DNA of 64,000 bases. Origin: Odontocerum albicorne (lineage: Eukaryota; Arthropoda; Insecta; Trichoptera; Odontoceridae). The notes below the pieces were generated by a model. That model did no database searches and was not told where the DNA came from. It saw nothing but the letters and a program-made list of their open reading frames with translations. Shown here one piece after another: positions 33,201-40,880 of the stretch. The translations under genes and the position numbers were made by a program. The stretch's first letter is position 1. The number at the start of each line of letters is the position of its first letter. Location of the stretch: assembly GCA_949825065.1 (NCBI GenBank), contig OX463866.1, forward strand, positions 635,001-699,000, in the 5' to 3' direction.

Positions 33201-36200
33201 GCTCTCCAGCCCCGATGCTAGGACTGTGCCTGTCGTACTGGACGGATTAGCCAACTTGCTCAAGGTAAGAGCTCTCTCCAATGCACCTCTAATTATAATA
33301 TTAGCAGCAGGTGCCCTGCGCCCATATCTACAGTTGCTCTCCAGCCCCGATGCTAGGACTGTGCCTGTCGTACTGGACGGATTAGCCAACTTGCTCAAGG
33401 TAAGAGCTCTCTCCAATACACCTCTAATTATAATATTAGCAGCAGGTGGCCTGCATCCATATCTACAGTTGCTCTCCAGCCCCGATGCTAGGACTGTGCC
33501 TGTCGTACTGGACGGATTAGCCAACTTGCTCAAGGTAAGAGCTCTCTCCAATGCACCTCTAATTATAATATTAGCAGCAGGTGCCCTGCGCCCATATCTA
33601 CAGTTGCTCTCCAGCCCCGATGCTAGGACTGTGCCTGTCGTACTGGACGGATTAGCCAACTTGCTCAAGGTAAGAGCTCTCTCCAATACACCTCTAATTA
33701 TAATATTAGCAGCAGGTGGCCTGCATCCATATCTACAGTTGCTCTCCAGCCCCGATGCTAGGACTGTGCCTGTCGTACTGGACGGATTAGCCAACTTGCT
33801 CAAGGTAAGAGCTCTCTCCAATGCACCTCTAATTATAATATTAGCAGCAGGTGCCCTGCGCCCATATCTACAGTTGCTCTCCAGCCCCGATGCTAGGACT
33901 GTGCCTGTCGTACTGGACGGATTAGCCAACTTGCTCAAGGTAAGAGCTCTCTCCAATGCACCTCTAATTATAATATTAGCAGCAGGTGCCCTGCGTCCAT
34001 ATCTACAGTTGCTCTCCAGCCCCGATGCTAGGACTGTGCCTGTCGTACTGGACGGATTAGCCAACTTGCTCAAGGTAAGAGCTCTCTCCAATACACCTCT
34101 AATTATAATATTAGCAGCAGGTGCCCTGCGTCCATATCTACAGTTGCTCTCCAGCCCCGATGCTAGGACTGTGCCTGTCGTACTGGACGGATTTGCCAAC
34201 TTGCTCAAGGTAAGAGCTCTCTCCAATGCACCTCTAATTATAATATTAGCAGCAGGTGCCCTGCGCCCATATCTACAGTTGCTCTCCAGCCCCGATGCTA
34301 GGACTGTGCCTGTCGTACTGGACGGATTAGCCAACTTGCTCAAGGTAAGAGCTCTCTCCAATGCACCTCTAATTATAATATTAGCAGCAGGTGGCCTGCA
34401 TCCATATCTACAGTTGCTCTCCAGCCCCGATGCTAGGACTGTGCCTGTCGTACTGGACGGATTAGCCAACTTGCTCAAGGTAAGAGCTCTCTCCAATGCA
34501 CCTCTAATTATAATATTAGCAGCAGGTGCCCTGCGCCCATATCTACAGTTGCTCTCCAGCCCCGATGCTAGGACTGTGCCTGTCGTACTGGACGGATTAG
34601 CCAACTTGCTCAAGGTAAGAGCTCTCTCCAATACACCTCTAATTATAATATTAGCAGCAGGTGGCCTGCATCCATATCTACAGTTGCTCTCCAGCCCCGA
34701 TGCTAGGACTGTGCCTGTCGTACTGGACGGATTAGCCAACTTGCTCAAGGTAAGAGCTCTCTCCAATACACCTCTAATTATAATATTAGCAGCAGGTGGC
34801 CTGCATCCATATCTACAGTTGCTCTCCAGCCCCGATGCTAGGACTGTGCCTGTCGTACTGGACGGATTAGCCAACTTGCTCAAGGTAAGAGCTCTCTCCA
34901 ATGCACCTCTAATTATAATATTAGCAGCAGGTGCCCTGCGCCCATATCTACAGTTGCTCTCCAGCCCCGATGCTAGGACTGTGCCTGTCGTACTGGACGG
35001 ATTAGCCAACTTGCTCAAGGTAAGAGCTCTCTCCAATGCACCTCTAATTATAATATTAGCAGCAGGTGCCCTGCGTCCATATCTACAGTTGCTCTCCAGC
35101 CCCGATGCTAGGACTGTGCCTGTCGTACTGGACGGATTAGCCAACTTGCTCAAGGTAAGAGCTCTCTCCAATACACCTCTAATTATAATATTAGCAGCAG
35201 GTGCCCTGCGCCCATATCTACAGTTGCTCTCCAGCCCCGATGCTAGGACTGTGCCTGTCGTACTGGACGGATTAGCCAACTTGCTCAAGGTAAGAGCTCT
35301 CTCCAATGCACCTCTAATTATAATATTAGCAGCAGGTGCCCTGCGTCCATATCTACAGTTGCTCTCCAGCCCCGATGCTAGGACTGTGCCTGTCGTACTG
35401 GACGGATTAGCCAACTTGCTCAAGGTAAGAGCTCTCTCCAATACACCTCTAATTATAATATTAGCAGCAGGTGGCCTGCATCCATATCTACAGTTGCTCT
35501 CCAGCCCCGATGCTAGGACTGTGCCTGTCGTACTGGACGGATTAGCCAACTTGTTCAAGGTAAGAGCTCTCTTCAATACACCTCTAATTATAATATTAGC
35601 AGCAGTTGCCCTGCTCCCATATCTACAGTTGCTCTCCAGCCCCGATGCTGGGACTGTGCCTGTTGTACTGGACGGATTAGCCAACTTGCTCATGGTAAGA
35701 GCTCTCTCCAATACACCTCTAATTATAATATTAGCAGCAGGTGCCCTGCGCCCATATCTACAGTTGCTCTCCAGCCCCGATGCTGGGACTGTGCCTGTTG
35801 TACTGGACGGATTAGCCAACTTGCTCAAGGTAAAAGCTCTCTCCAATACATCTCAGTGTATAATATTTATACTGCGAAAAGTGGAAAGGATTAAGAATTA
35901 TTAATATTTTATACTGTATCTGATTCTTCTACATCCATACACCTTATACAACTTTTACGATATCTTTGAAATTTTTTGTTTCCTGTAAAAATATTATTCA
36001 TTTAATAGCAAACATACATTCCTTGGGTTTTCTCTATCATGCCTGCCACTCACACCTGCACTATATATTTGTTCTGTTAGTCCATTCTACATGCCCTGAC
36101 ATCACGGTGATAGTGTGTGAAAGGAAATGATTACATCTCAGCTATTTGAAATATGTTGGGACCAAATAAGTTATCTAAACTCTATTTTCAATGATGCTTT

Positions 36201-39200
36201 AATGAGTGTTAATATTTATGCAATACTTGCCCTGTTTTTTACCCTAAGGCTAAGTCCACACCAAAGTGCTTCGCTAGGTACTACGTGACTAATAGACTAG
36301 GTGACTTCATGCTTGGCCACACCAAAGTGCTTCGCACAAATTCATTTGACATTTGGGAGCGGTCGAATCAACAAACGATGCCACTCTCAAAACTAACCAA
36401 TTCCATTACAACTTACCTTATCTTTATTTACTTCCTGCGCAACTTCATTCCAAAGTGATTTTATTACAGGTACATTTTTGTATAATTTGCTCGATGGGTT
36501 CCACAAAGGCTCCCTTTTACACACAGCTGTTATTAAAACTTCCGCCATCTTGTAAAATCAATTGGTGACATAATAAATTAACCAACACGTCTGTTCGCTA
36601 GGAGACTTACAAGGTGACTAATCGTCACGAAGCGTGCAGTGTGGCCATTGCGATAGTATGCGGTGCGTTGGTTCGCTAGGATATGTCACCTAGCTCGCAG
36701 TGTAGCTCTAAACACCGAGCGAGGCTCCAACCTGTGTGGCCGAGGCCTTATATTTATTTCATTTATGACACAGTAGTGTCTTTTACTAACAAATGCACGC
36801 ATAAGACAATTTAGTACAAATACATAAAACTATTGACACAATTACAATACCTTATCTTAAACTAATGTGTAGATACAAAAAAAACATATAATTACCGAGT
36901 AATTGTTTAATATAATTTTATATTTATATATATATTTAAATTCAATGTATCTATGTATATGGTGAAGGTATAAATAATTAAATAAAAGGCCCCGTACCCA
37001 AATTTTGCACCCAGCCCCGTAATTTTCCACGCTGGCCCTGGCTGTATGAGAAGATGCCCATCATCCTCAGACACTTGTCTTAAGAGTGAGAAGTTTTCTC
37101 TCTCTCGGGCTTTGGCAATCTAATAAAATAAACTTGGTTGAGACGCTTTTCTAATATGAGCTGTGATTTTGTGTTTGCAGAGGGCAGAGATCCTGGGGGA
37201 GTTGGAGACGCTGTGCATGAGCATCGAGGAGGACGGCTTCCTCGATAAGTTGGAGCATCTGCAGCAGCATGAGAATGAGGAGGTAAGTGTCTGTCTCCGC
37301 TGAATGTGCCGTGGGTAGTCCCATTTTTTTAATTTAATAGGATTTCGTTACGTCAAGGTGGCGTGCGGTAAGTGGCATCCTTGTATCCATTGATTTAAAA
37401 AAAAAAAGGTGCCGGAGCTCACTTCTTGTCAAGCTTTTTACTAAATAAAATCATATTCAAATGGAAATTAAAGCAGTTTTTCCTATGCCACAAAGTATTT
37501 AACCAAATTCAACTTTTTTTTTATTATTTTAGACATGTCCAATCTAAAGTTAAACAGATAAATAAAAATCTACGACTGAAGAATAAATATAAGATAAAAT
37601 TGTAAAAACGTCAAATAATTGAATATTCTCATAGAGCGTGGAGAGAAAGAGAGAGGGGGAGGTCCCCACCACATTCCCGAAGCCACTCTAAAGACCGACG
37701 GCCCTCCTACCAGCTTCACACGCAAAATATACTAGCTAGTTTGCAAACTAATGCTTCCCTCTCTCTATCCAGAGGCTTTATTTATTTATATAAAGCAAAA
37801 GTACATAAATAAAATAAAACAATGATAATAAACTAAAAGGGCATGTCCCAAAAACAGAAAAAAAAACAAAAAATACAAATAACAAAATAACAATTAAAAG
37901 AAAGCGTACAGTCTAATTGCAAATGGATGGATAAACGTTACGAAATTATGACTCCTTGAAGTATCTTGGGTCACTCATCCATAGCGATGGAGAATGTGCA
38001 GCAGATGTAACACATAGAATTAGTGTGGGATGGATGAAGTTTAGATCAATGACGGGAGTTCTATGTGATCCGAAAATGCCAGTAAAGTTAAAAGGAAAAG
38101 CATACCAAACGATTGTCAGACCCGCACTCCTCTATGGCTCCGAATGCTGGACGATGTATAACTCTTACTCTAGGCAACTAGAAACTGCTGAAATGCGCAT
38201 GCTAAGATGGTCAGCTGGTGTGTCCCTAAGAGACAGGAAGTCTAGGTGTTACAGACATCAACAGTAAGATGGAGGAGAGGCGGATGGATTGAGATGGTAT
38301 GGGCACGTTGGACGCAGAGCACCCTGAGCTAAGACAAATGCCCTCACATTGTGGACCAGGCAATCTCCATGGATCTTCCTCGAATAACAACCAGAGGAAG
38401 ACCAATGGGTGGTGCAAAAAGATAACCTGATGCAGAGGCACGGCTTGGGGCACGTAATCTGGGACAGAAGAGCATACAACCTGAGGACAAGGAGAGCTGA
38501 CCCCAACAGTCTTCGCAGAGGTTAAGTCTTGAGTTGGGATGGAGCCAGGGAGAAGAAGTACAGTCTAATTGTTCTTGAAACATTAAAATACCGTAAAAAA
38601 GGTGGTGGAGTACCGCCGCTTCACTGCAAAAAAAGCACTGCTTGTATCTATTGTTTGTTATCAAATGATGACATACTCAATAGAAAGTTGAGTTTTAAAT
38701 AGTAAAAAATTTGATTACGAGGTGGCGGGCAGTATATTACTTTGTTTTGCTGAGATGTGAAATATATTGATGAGTTGTTTTTAAATTTTGTATATCCACA
38801 ACAGTATTTTAGTGCCAACTTTGATGTATGGGAGTGAAACGTGGACGTGTAGCAAGACTAAAAAGAGCCGAATAAATGCTGTACAAATGCGTGCACTTAG
38901 AAGAATACACGATGACAACGTATGAATGCCCATAACTCGTGACGAGTATAAAAGAAAACGCAATATAAAGCTGGAAATTAGGGTACCTGATGTTGGTGCC
39001 ACCGGAGATGACTATGTAAGCCAATTAGTGATAGGCATATCCTGTTACATATAGGACAAGGAGCTTCGGTACTTGCAGTAGCTTGTACACATCCTTCTCT
39101 ATTGGGTCCCTGATAGTACTAGCAACAGTTCCATGCCATTTGGCACTATCTGTTGTTGTTTGCTCTCGTTTTTAAATATCTCATCCAGTACCTCCTTATA

Positions 39201-39703
39201 TCCCATGCACTTACCACCATGCCTCCTGCCCTTCTTTAGCTCACCGTGAGAGAACATTTATTGGGAGTCTGTACTCAGGCATACGAACCACTTGTCCAGA
39301 CCAATACACAAAAAATAATGTCGACAGAATAAAGACTCCTTCGTTGCCTGATTTTAAGCCACTGAAGTCTGTTTGGAAACTCCGACACACGTGTAAATGG
39401 CAGGAAAACGTAAAATCCAGGTTATACCGTTTATGAAATCATATAACATTTTTTCAGCACTGGAATATTATTTAGTGTTAATTGTTCTTTCGAGTTGAAC
39501 GATTTTTATTGTACCTATATATATACATATATGTTTAAATTTATTATTTTTTTCCGATTATTTTGTAGATTTACACCAAGACCATCAGAATCCTTGATAC
39601 ATACTTCTCAGAAGAGGAGGCCAAGGACTCGGCAGTGGCGCCGCAGCAGAACAACGCGGAGTTCCAATTCGGAGCCGGCTCCGGGCACATCGGAGGCTTC
39701 TGA
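21173..39703 (+). CDS. Importin subunit alpha (karyopherin alpha, KPNA2/Pendulin-like), 10 coding exons
   Basis: Cytoplasmic adaptor that binds classical nuclear localisation signals and, through its N-terminal IBB domain, importin beta, for import through the nuclear pore. Ten exons (listed separately) join without frame conflict to 525 residues, normal for the family. Seen: basic IBB region about residues 8-48 with RRKR (24-27) and KRR (45-47); then an ARM solenoid. The NLS-groove pairs are present at W144/N148, W186/N190, W229/N233, W271/Y275, R313/N317, W355/N359 and W397/N401, so both major and minor grooves look intact. The C-terminus has HENEE and an acidic YFSEEE stretch, as in CAS-binding importin alphas. 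The spacing and the Y275 and R313 variants match the alpha1 (KPNA2/Pendulin) type better than alpha3. The start at 21173 (context AATTCATAATGG) gives the usual short N-terminus. Odd: the exon 8/intron 8 junction is tandemly amplified. The span given includes introns. Confidence 0.95.
21404..21559 (-). mobile_element. RTE family A 3' end, antisense, left of mariner
   Basis: CATACCATCACGCCGTCTCC, GGTAGGCAGAGAGGAGAG and antisense coding end; continues after the mariner at 22839-23030 with CCAACCATACTTTCCTTGAT, CACTATAATTGTTTTGC and CTACATGTCCAAACC, so it is the target the mariner landed in. Confidence 0.7.
21562..22836 (-). mobile_element. mariner element (mori-like), full length
   Basis: 1275 bases with perfect 31-base or near-perfect inverted termini TTAGGTCCTTACATATGAAA (then TTGGCGTTTTG) flanked by TA at 21560-21561 and 22837-22838. 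Encodes a DD34D transposase on the - strand. Sits in importin intron 1, opposite to the gene. Confidence 0.95.
21639..22646 (-). pseudogene. mariner transposase, disabled
   Basis: From the ATG at 22646: HTH region ([33 protein letters not shown]), then [18 protein letters not shown] and [13 protein letters not shown]; the last two Asp are separated by 34 residues, the mariner DD34D signature. A frameshift near 22460-22500 (after NKPRGES) and an in-frame TAA at 21975-21977 break it; otherwise the frame is open to the normal end GTYFD. Confidence 0.93.
22839..23030 (-). mobile_element. RTE family A 3' part, antisense, right of mariner
   Basis: Continuation of 21404-21559; antisense of the FGHVERMN...TKQ region (TTGTTTTGCTAG; TTTCGTTCTACATGTCCAAA). 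Confidence 0.65.
23165..23730 (+). mobile_element. LINE family T 3' end
   Basis: Longest copy of the family: CATGACATGCAATGGGGTGC, AATTCAATAAAGGTAAAGG, GACAGGAGTTTGAGTATTTG, GGGACACGACAAATGAAAGG, ending in (TAAAA)n. The reading [19 protein letters not shown] may be the degraded C-terminus of its ORF2. Confidence 0.6.
23945..24060 (+). mobile_element. Penelope-like 3' terminal repeat
   Basis: ATTATGAGGTAAAAACCTTG, AAGTTGGTAAGGTTATATTG, AGTGGAATAAACAGTGTTT; same module as 6683-6760 and 61484-61700. Confidence 0.65.
24160..24458 (+). pseudogene. LINE ORF2 C-terminal fragment
   Basis: 98 codons: [57 protein letters not shown]. This CP.LL......P...R.........R......N....DIDIF layout is the conserved end of Jockey/CR1-group ORF2 proteins. 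A (TAAATA)n tail follows at about 24580, supporting a 5'-truncated LINE insertion in importin intron 1. Confidence 0.7.
24600..25035. other. Intron 1 sequence with a short tandem motif
   Basis: Three copies of CACTCCAAAT(T/A) with GTGACACGTATTT at 24735-24810; otherwise unique and A+T-rich. Confidence 0.4.
25040..25290 (-). mobile_element. LINE family T 3' end, antisense
   Basis: TTTTACACATGATAAGAAAT, GGATCTGGGTTTGTTGCCTT, GTATCTCACTGAGGACATAT; near-identical to 47205-47400. Confidence 0.65.
25330..25480 (-). mobile_element. RTE family A fragment, antisense
   Basis: CATTTTCTCCACATGTCGAA and ACCTTCTTAACACTCCTTT correspond to antisense LRRF.HVE(K/R)M-type sequence. Very degraded. Confidence 0.4.
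25800..25850 (+). mobile_element. LINE 3' tail abutting the exon 2 acceptor
   Basis: AAAGACACTGTTGTATCGTA followed by AATTAAATAAATAAATAA; the same tail with AGACACTGTTGTGTCGTTAA is at 28880-28915. Exon 2 begins only a few bases after the microsatellite. Confidence 0.6.
25858..26050 (+). CDS. Importin alpha exon 2 (IBB domain)
   Basis: Acceptor cttccag, donor gtatgc; 193 bases, ends in phase 1. Encodes residues 22-85 plus the first base of A86. Contains the basic helix of the IBB domain ([20 protein letters not shown], then QKRR), followed by a Pro/Ser-rich linker. Much more G+C-rich than the flanking introns. The acceptor lies just beyond a (TAAA)n LINE tail. Confidence 0.93.
26051..26698. 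other. Importin intron 2
   Basis: Contains two related blocks about 350 bases apart (ATAGAGCAATACACACACAG at 26225; ATAGAGCAATCCGCGCACAG at 26562), enclosing a unique G+C-richer segment that is open on both strands but has no recognisable motif. Confidence 0.4.
26699..26846 (+). CDS. Importin alpha exon 3
   Basis: Acceptor gttgcag, donor gttggt. Residues 87-134 with codon 86 and codon 135 split across the junctions. Encodes [15 protein letters not shown], the start of the ARM domain. A donor a few bases later (gtgaaa) is possible, but only 26846 gives an in-frame cysteine and the usual family spacing to exon 4. Confidence 0.9.
26885..27175. repeat. Direct duplication in intron 3
   Basis: AGCCAGGCAGCATGAGTGCT followed by ATATCTATCAAGTTTACCT at 26889 recurs at 27133 with few changes; between them AAGCAAAGGAAACAGAATA and CAAGGGAAACAGAACATC show an internal second-order duplication. 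Confidence 0.6.
27190..28052 (-). mobile_element. pogo/Tigger-type element, degraded
   Basis: Right end reads, on the - strand, CAGGCGGTCCTCCACTTTCG then CACATTCTACTTTCGCAC, the repeated-module terminus style of Tigger elements, next to TA. The opposite end (27190-27260) has diverged modules (TTTTGCACATAATTGG; TTCGAAAGTAGAGG). Encodes transposase C-terminal pieces on the - strand. Confidence 0.65.
27530..27910 (-). pseudogene. Tigger/jerky-like transposase C-terminal remnants
   Basis: - strand reads [19 protein letters not shown] (about 27840-27905) and, further on, [20 protein letters not shown] (27640-27700) with an acidic stretch [10 protein letters not shown]. WKxIxxIxxSW and the LS.EeLiElE.Q block are characteristic of pogo-superfamily transposases after the DDE domain. 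Several frameshifts. Confidence 0.6.
28116..28197 (+). CDS. Importin alpha exon 4
   Basis: Acceptor gtttacag, donor gtaagt; 82 bases. Carries the first groove motif [18 protein letters not shown] (W144, N148). Ends in phase 0. Confidence 0.93.
28266..28449. repeat. 45-base tandem repeat, 4 copies, importin intron 4
   Basis: CAAATATCTCTGTCTAAGGC then GATACAGAACAGTTTGTCAT, period 45, nearly identical copies. The multiple-of-three period makes an accidental repetitive frame on the - strand. Confidence 0.9.
28680..28920 (+). mobile_element. LINE 3' UTR and tail (family P)
   Basis: About 240 bases ending AAGACACTGTTGTGTCGTTA and (AATAAAT)n. The reverse complement at 59810-60060 is almost identical over its whole length; a diverged relative is at 36755-36900. 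Confidence 0.7.
29050..29280 (+). mobile_element. SINE1, full length
   Basis: A box TGGCCTAGTTGG, B box-like GGGGTCGATTCGCG, T-run, TTTCCGGTTGGTTGAGAGAT, AAATAAGCCCACCAGGCTAT and tail AATATAATACAATAC. Inserted 180 bases before exon 5 in the same orientation as the gene; a second partial tail follows at 29285-29345. Confidence 0.8.
29461..29773 (+). CDS. Importin alpha exon 5
   Basis: Acceptor ctttccag, donor gtaaga; 313 bases, residues 163-266. Contains [10 protein letters not shown] (W186, N190) and [10 protein letters not shown] (W229, N233), the core of the major NLS-binding site. Strongly G+C-rich relative to the introns. Confidence 0.95.
29774..30744. other. Importin intron 5
   Basis: A+T-rich. 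No transposon termini or domain recognised. Short direct repeat ATTGGATAACGTCAGTGTGT / GTTGGATAGCGTCAGTGTAT at 30604 and 30625. Confidence 0.4.
30745..30920 (+). CDS. Importin alpha exon 6
   Basis: Acceptor gttcgcag, donor gtactt. Residues 267-325, with [17 protein letters not shown] (W271, Y275) and [11 protein letters not shown] (R313, N317), the linker-type ARM repeats between the two NLS sites. Confidence 0.95.
30993..31698 (+). mobile_element. pogo-like element in importin intron 6
   Basis: 706 bases between TA duplications (30991-30992, 31699-31700). Termini CCGTATTAGCCTGACTATAA and, inverted, CCGTATTGGTCCGACTATAG, with a second internal module pair (GGGTCGCCTTATA). Carries one short ORF with a pogo-type DNA-binding domain. 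Confidence 0.8.
31251..31472 (+). CDS. pogo-type DNA-binding domain ORF (transposon remnant)
   Basis: 73 codons, intact from ATG to [42 protein letters not shown]. The YD..FKL.vv..Ae...NcaAAr.fgv....vr.Wr pattern is the N-terminal helix-turn-helix of pogo/Tigger-like transposases. The catalytic domain is absent, so at most a stand-alone DNA-binding peptide. Confidence 0.7.
   Translation: MTDHIERRGAQKNQVNRVIRRNYDSNLKVMVVRAAETTDNCAAARQFGIMTNNVRRWRGKTDAEDAISICESD
31700..32412. other. Remaining importin intron 6
   Basis: CATATCCCATGGACCGCAAG with GGCACACCATCTTG at 31918 resembles 47070-47090 (TATTCCATGGACCACAAGGT), a low-copy repeat of unknown type. Otherwise unique. Confidence 0.35.
32413..32606 (+). 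CDS. Importin alpha exon 7
   Basis: Acceptor tttctag, donor gtacat. Residues 326-389, with [19 protein letters not shown] (W355, N359), part of the minor NLS site. The acceptor choice at ctag rather than the cag four bases later keeps the family-typical TDR residues. Confidence 0.92.
32823..32994 (+). CDS. Importin alpha exon 8, source of the 135-base array
   Basis: Acceptor attacag, first donor gtaaga at 32995. Residues 390-447, including [11 protein letters not shown] (W397, N401). The last 99 bases (32896-32994, codons L415-K447, helices 2 and 3 of an ARM repeat) are the segment copied 21 times downstream. Ending at 32994 and joining exon 9 gives the standard-length protein. Confidence 0.92.
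32995..35829 (+). repeat. 21 x 135-base in-frame tandem array of exon 8 end plus intron 8 start
   Basis: Each unit is 36 intron-derived bases starting at the gtaaga donor, then 99 exon-derived bases. The period is exactly 135 (donors at 32995, 33130 and so on to 35830), so the exon frame stays open and each unit reads [12 protein letters not shown] followed by [20 protein letters not shown] and the rest of the ARM helices. Variants mark units: N-A-P or N-T-P, GALRP or GGLHP, synonymous cgc/cgt, and a LAN to FAN change. Units 19-21 are more divergent (ARTV to AGTV, LLK to LFK or LLM). Reading through the last unit stops at 35904. The antisense strand is also open throughout, which I take as a by-product of the repeat. 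Confidence 0.97.
35830..36247. other. Original intron 8 after the array
   Basis: Starts GTAAAAGCTCTCTCCAATAC then ATCTCAGTGTATAATATTTA, the presumed ancestral intron start; the array units diverge from it at TATAATATT. A faint RTE family A antisense piece lies at about 35925-36090 (CCTTATACAACTTTTACG; CACCTGCACTATATATTT). Confidence 0.6.
36248..36747. mobile_element. PIF/Harbinger-type MITE, copy 2
   Basis: 500 bases; termini GGCTAAGTCCACACC and, inverted, GGCCTCGGCCACACAG; flanks TAA and TTA (one diverged duplication). In importin intron 8. Confidence 0.83.
36417..36548 (-). pseudogene. MADF-like exon in Harbinger MITE, copy 2
   Basis: - strand [20 protein letters not shown] then [20 protein letters not shown] and NKDK, 44 codons ending at a GTAAG donor in phase 0. 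Open frame kept, as in the other two copies. Confidence 0.7.
36748..37180. other. End of importin intron 8
   Basis: 36755-36900 is a diverged antisense LINE family P tail (ACACAGTAGTGTCTTTTACT; CCTTATCTTAAACTAATGTG). The rest is A+T-rich up to the exon 9 acceptor. Confidence 0.45.
37181..37282 (+). CDS. Importin alpha exon 9
   Basis: Acceptor gtttgcag, donor gtaagt; 102 bases, 34 codons, phase 0 at both ends. Encodes the final short ARM repeat ending [12 protein letters not shown], a near-invariant importin alpha signature. Phase 0 at its start makes it compatible with every donor of the upstream array. Confidence 0.95.
37760..37925 (-). mobile_element. LINE tail, antisense
   Basis: TTTATTTATTTATATAAAGC and AACTAAAAGGGCATGTCCCA, an inverted 3' tail of unassigned LINE type in importin intron 9. 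Confidence 0.4.
37930..38560 (+). pseudogene. RTE-type LINE C-terminal fragment (third type)
   Basis: Reads [55 protein letters not shown], then frameshifted further. FKYLGS.i..dG.....i..RI..g and LYGsEcW......l..aEMrMLRW.cG are the RTE-clade signature after the RT domain. Distinct from families A and B here. Confidence 0.8.
38800..39010 (+). mobile_element. RTE family A coding fragment
   Basis: GATGTATGGGAGTGAAACGT, GGACGTGTAGCAAGACTAAA, GTGCACTTAGAAGAATACA encode [20 protein letters not shown] and VRALRRIH. Confidence 0.6.
39060..39310 (-). mobile_element. LINE C-terminal remnant, antisense
   Basis: - strand contains [29 protein letters not shown] text with several stops. Low-confidence RTE-type end. 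Confidence 0.3.
39569..39703 (+). CDS. Importin alpha exon 10, C-terminus and stop
   Basis: Acceptor ttttgtag; 44 codons plus TGA. Encodes [18 protein letters not shown] followed by a Gln/Gly-rich end ([10 protein letters not shown]). The acidic cluster matches the exportin CAS-binding tail. No canonical AATAAA is visible in the next few hundred bases; the 3' end is not resolved. Confidence 0.92.
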   Translation: MYTKTIRILDTYFSEEEAKDSAVAPQQNNAEFQFGAGSGHIGGF

Positions 39704-40024
39704 TCATTCTCTTTCCCTATCTTCAAATTTATAGTTTAATATCCCACCGCAATGCAACTAAAATGGTCTCGAATATCTTAAAATTGTAATCAGTGACAGC
39801 TCTTATCTCCGATAGTCGTACGGCTCTATTGTTTCTCGAAGTGGACGGCACCGCCTACTTTTAAAAATAATTTTTTCTCTTAACATTCATCAGTTCATTC
39901 TTCGTGACCTAAAGGTAAAAAAAAAAGGTGTTGGACATGTCACTAGAAGAGTTGAAGAGTCTGGATAAGCTGGAAGTGTTGAGGGTTGACGAACAAGAGA
40001 ACGATCCCAACAAGGCGGATAGTC

Positions 40025-40150
40025 AAATCAAAGTGTAACCCTATCTTCCGACCCGGAGGTTACAGGTTCGATTCCTGTTAAAACCCAATGGTTTTCACAT
40101 AAAGCTTCTTTTAAAACAACTTTCTGGTTACCGGTTCCTCATTGAGTGCT
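40025..40150 (+). mobile_element. SINE1-like fragment downstream of importin
   Basis: TTACAGGTTCGATTCCTG (B box) followed by GGTTTTCACATAAAGCTTCT and CAACTTTCTGGTTACCGG, the head-to-body junction of SINE1; truncated. Confidence 0.5.
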
Positions 40151-40204
40151 GCACTCATCTTGGCGCAGGAGTAGCAGTGAAGGTGAATCAATTCGCTGTC
40201 AGTT

Positions 40205-40880
40205 TTAGACCATTCTTCTGCTTCTTCCCGGTGTCATGTCAGGTCCCCCAACGTTGAATATCACCTGAGAGTAGACATCTTTGTCCACGACAGCCCGAAA
40301 AAGATCGCCAACGCCCCTAATGCCAGTCCAATCACGTATATTGCGGAGCCATGAGATTTGCTTCCTGCTAACACCTCTTCGACCCTCTATTTTACCTTGG
40401 ATGATCAGGTGCAGTAATTTGTACTTGGCTCCTCTAAGTACATGACCCAAGTAGGACACCTTTCGGATTTTAATATTAGTCAGCAACTTATCAACTTTGG
40501 CTCTTTGAAGAACCCTCGTGTTGCTGACCATATCCGTCCAGGGTATCCGTAACATTCTCCGGTGCATCCATATTTCAAATGCTTCCAGTCGGTTCATAGT
40601 ACTAACTTTGAGGGTCCATGATTCCACTCCATGCAATAACACTAACCAAACGTAGCATTTGACTAACCGTTGTCGAAGTTTCAAGTTTAGATTATCATCG
40701 TAGAATACGCTTCTCATTTTATTAAAAGCCGCACGAGATGATTCAATTCTGCACTTGACTTGGGTTTCTGGGTCGAGGTCTTCCACTAGGATACTTCCGA
40801 GGTATTTAAATGTTTTCACTCTCTCTATATCAGCACCGCTCAATGTAAGACGTGCTCCTGCCGGCCAAACACCATGAACT
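40205..40880 (-). pseudogene. RTE family B C-terminal ORF2 fragment, antisense
   Basis: 212 codons on the - strand: MSGADIERVKTFKYLGSILV, LRQRLVKCYVWLVLLHGVES, WMHRRMLRIPWTDMVSN, ending near a CTTCTTC-rich 3' end. About 90% like 6018-6640 and open throughout, so a young copy. Confidence 0.85.

Noticed and set aside
32817..35846. 1009-codon antisense ORF across the importin array
   Set aside because: It is the mirror of a 135-base repeat that happens to lack stops on both strands; composition is that of the reverse complement of ARM codons and no promoter or domain is present.
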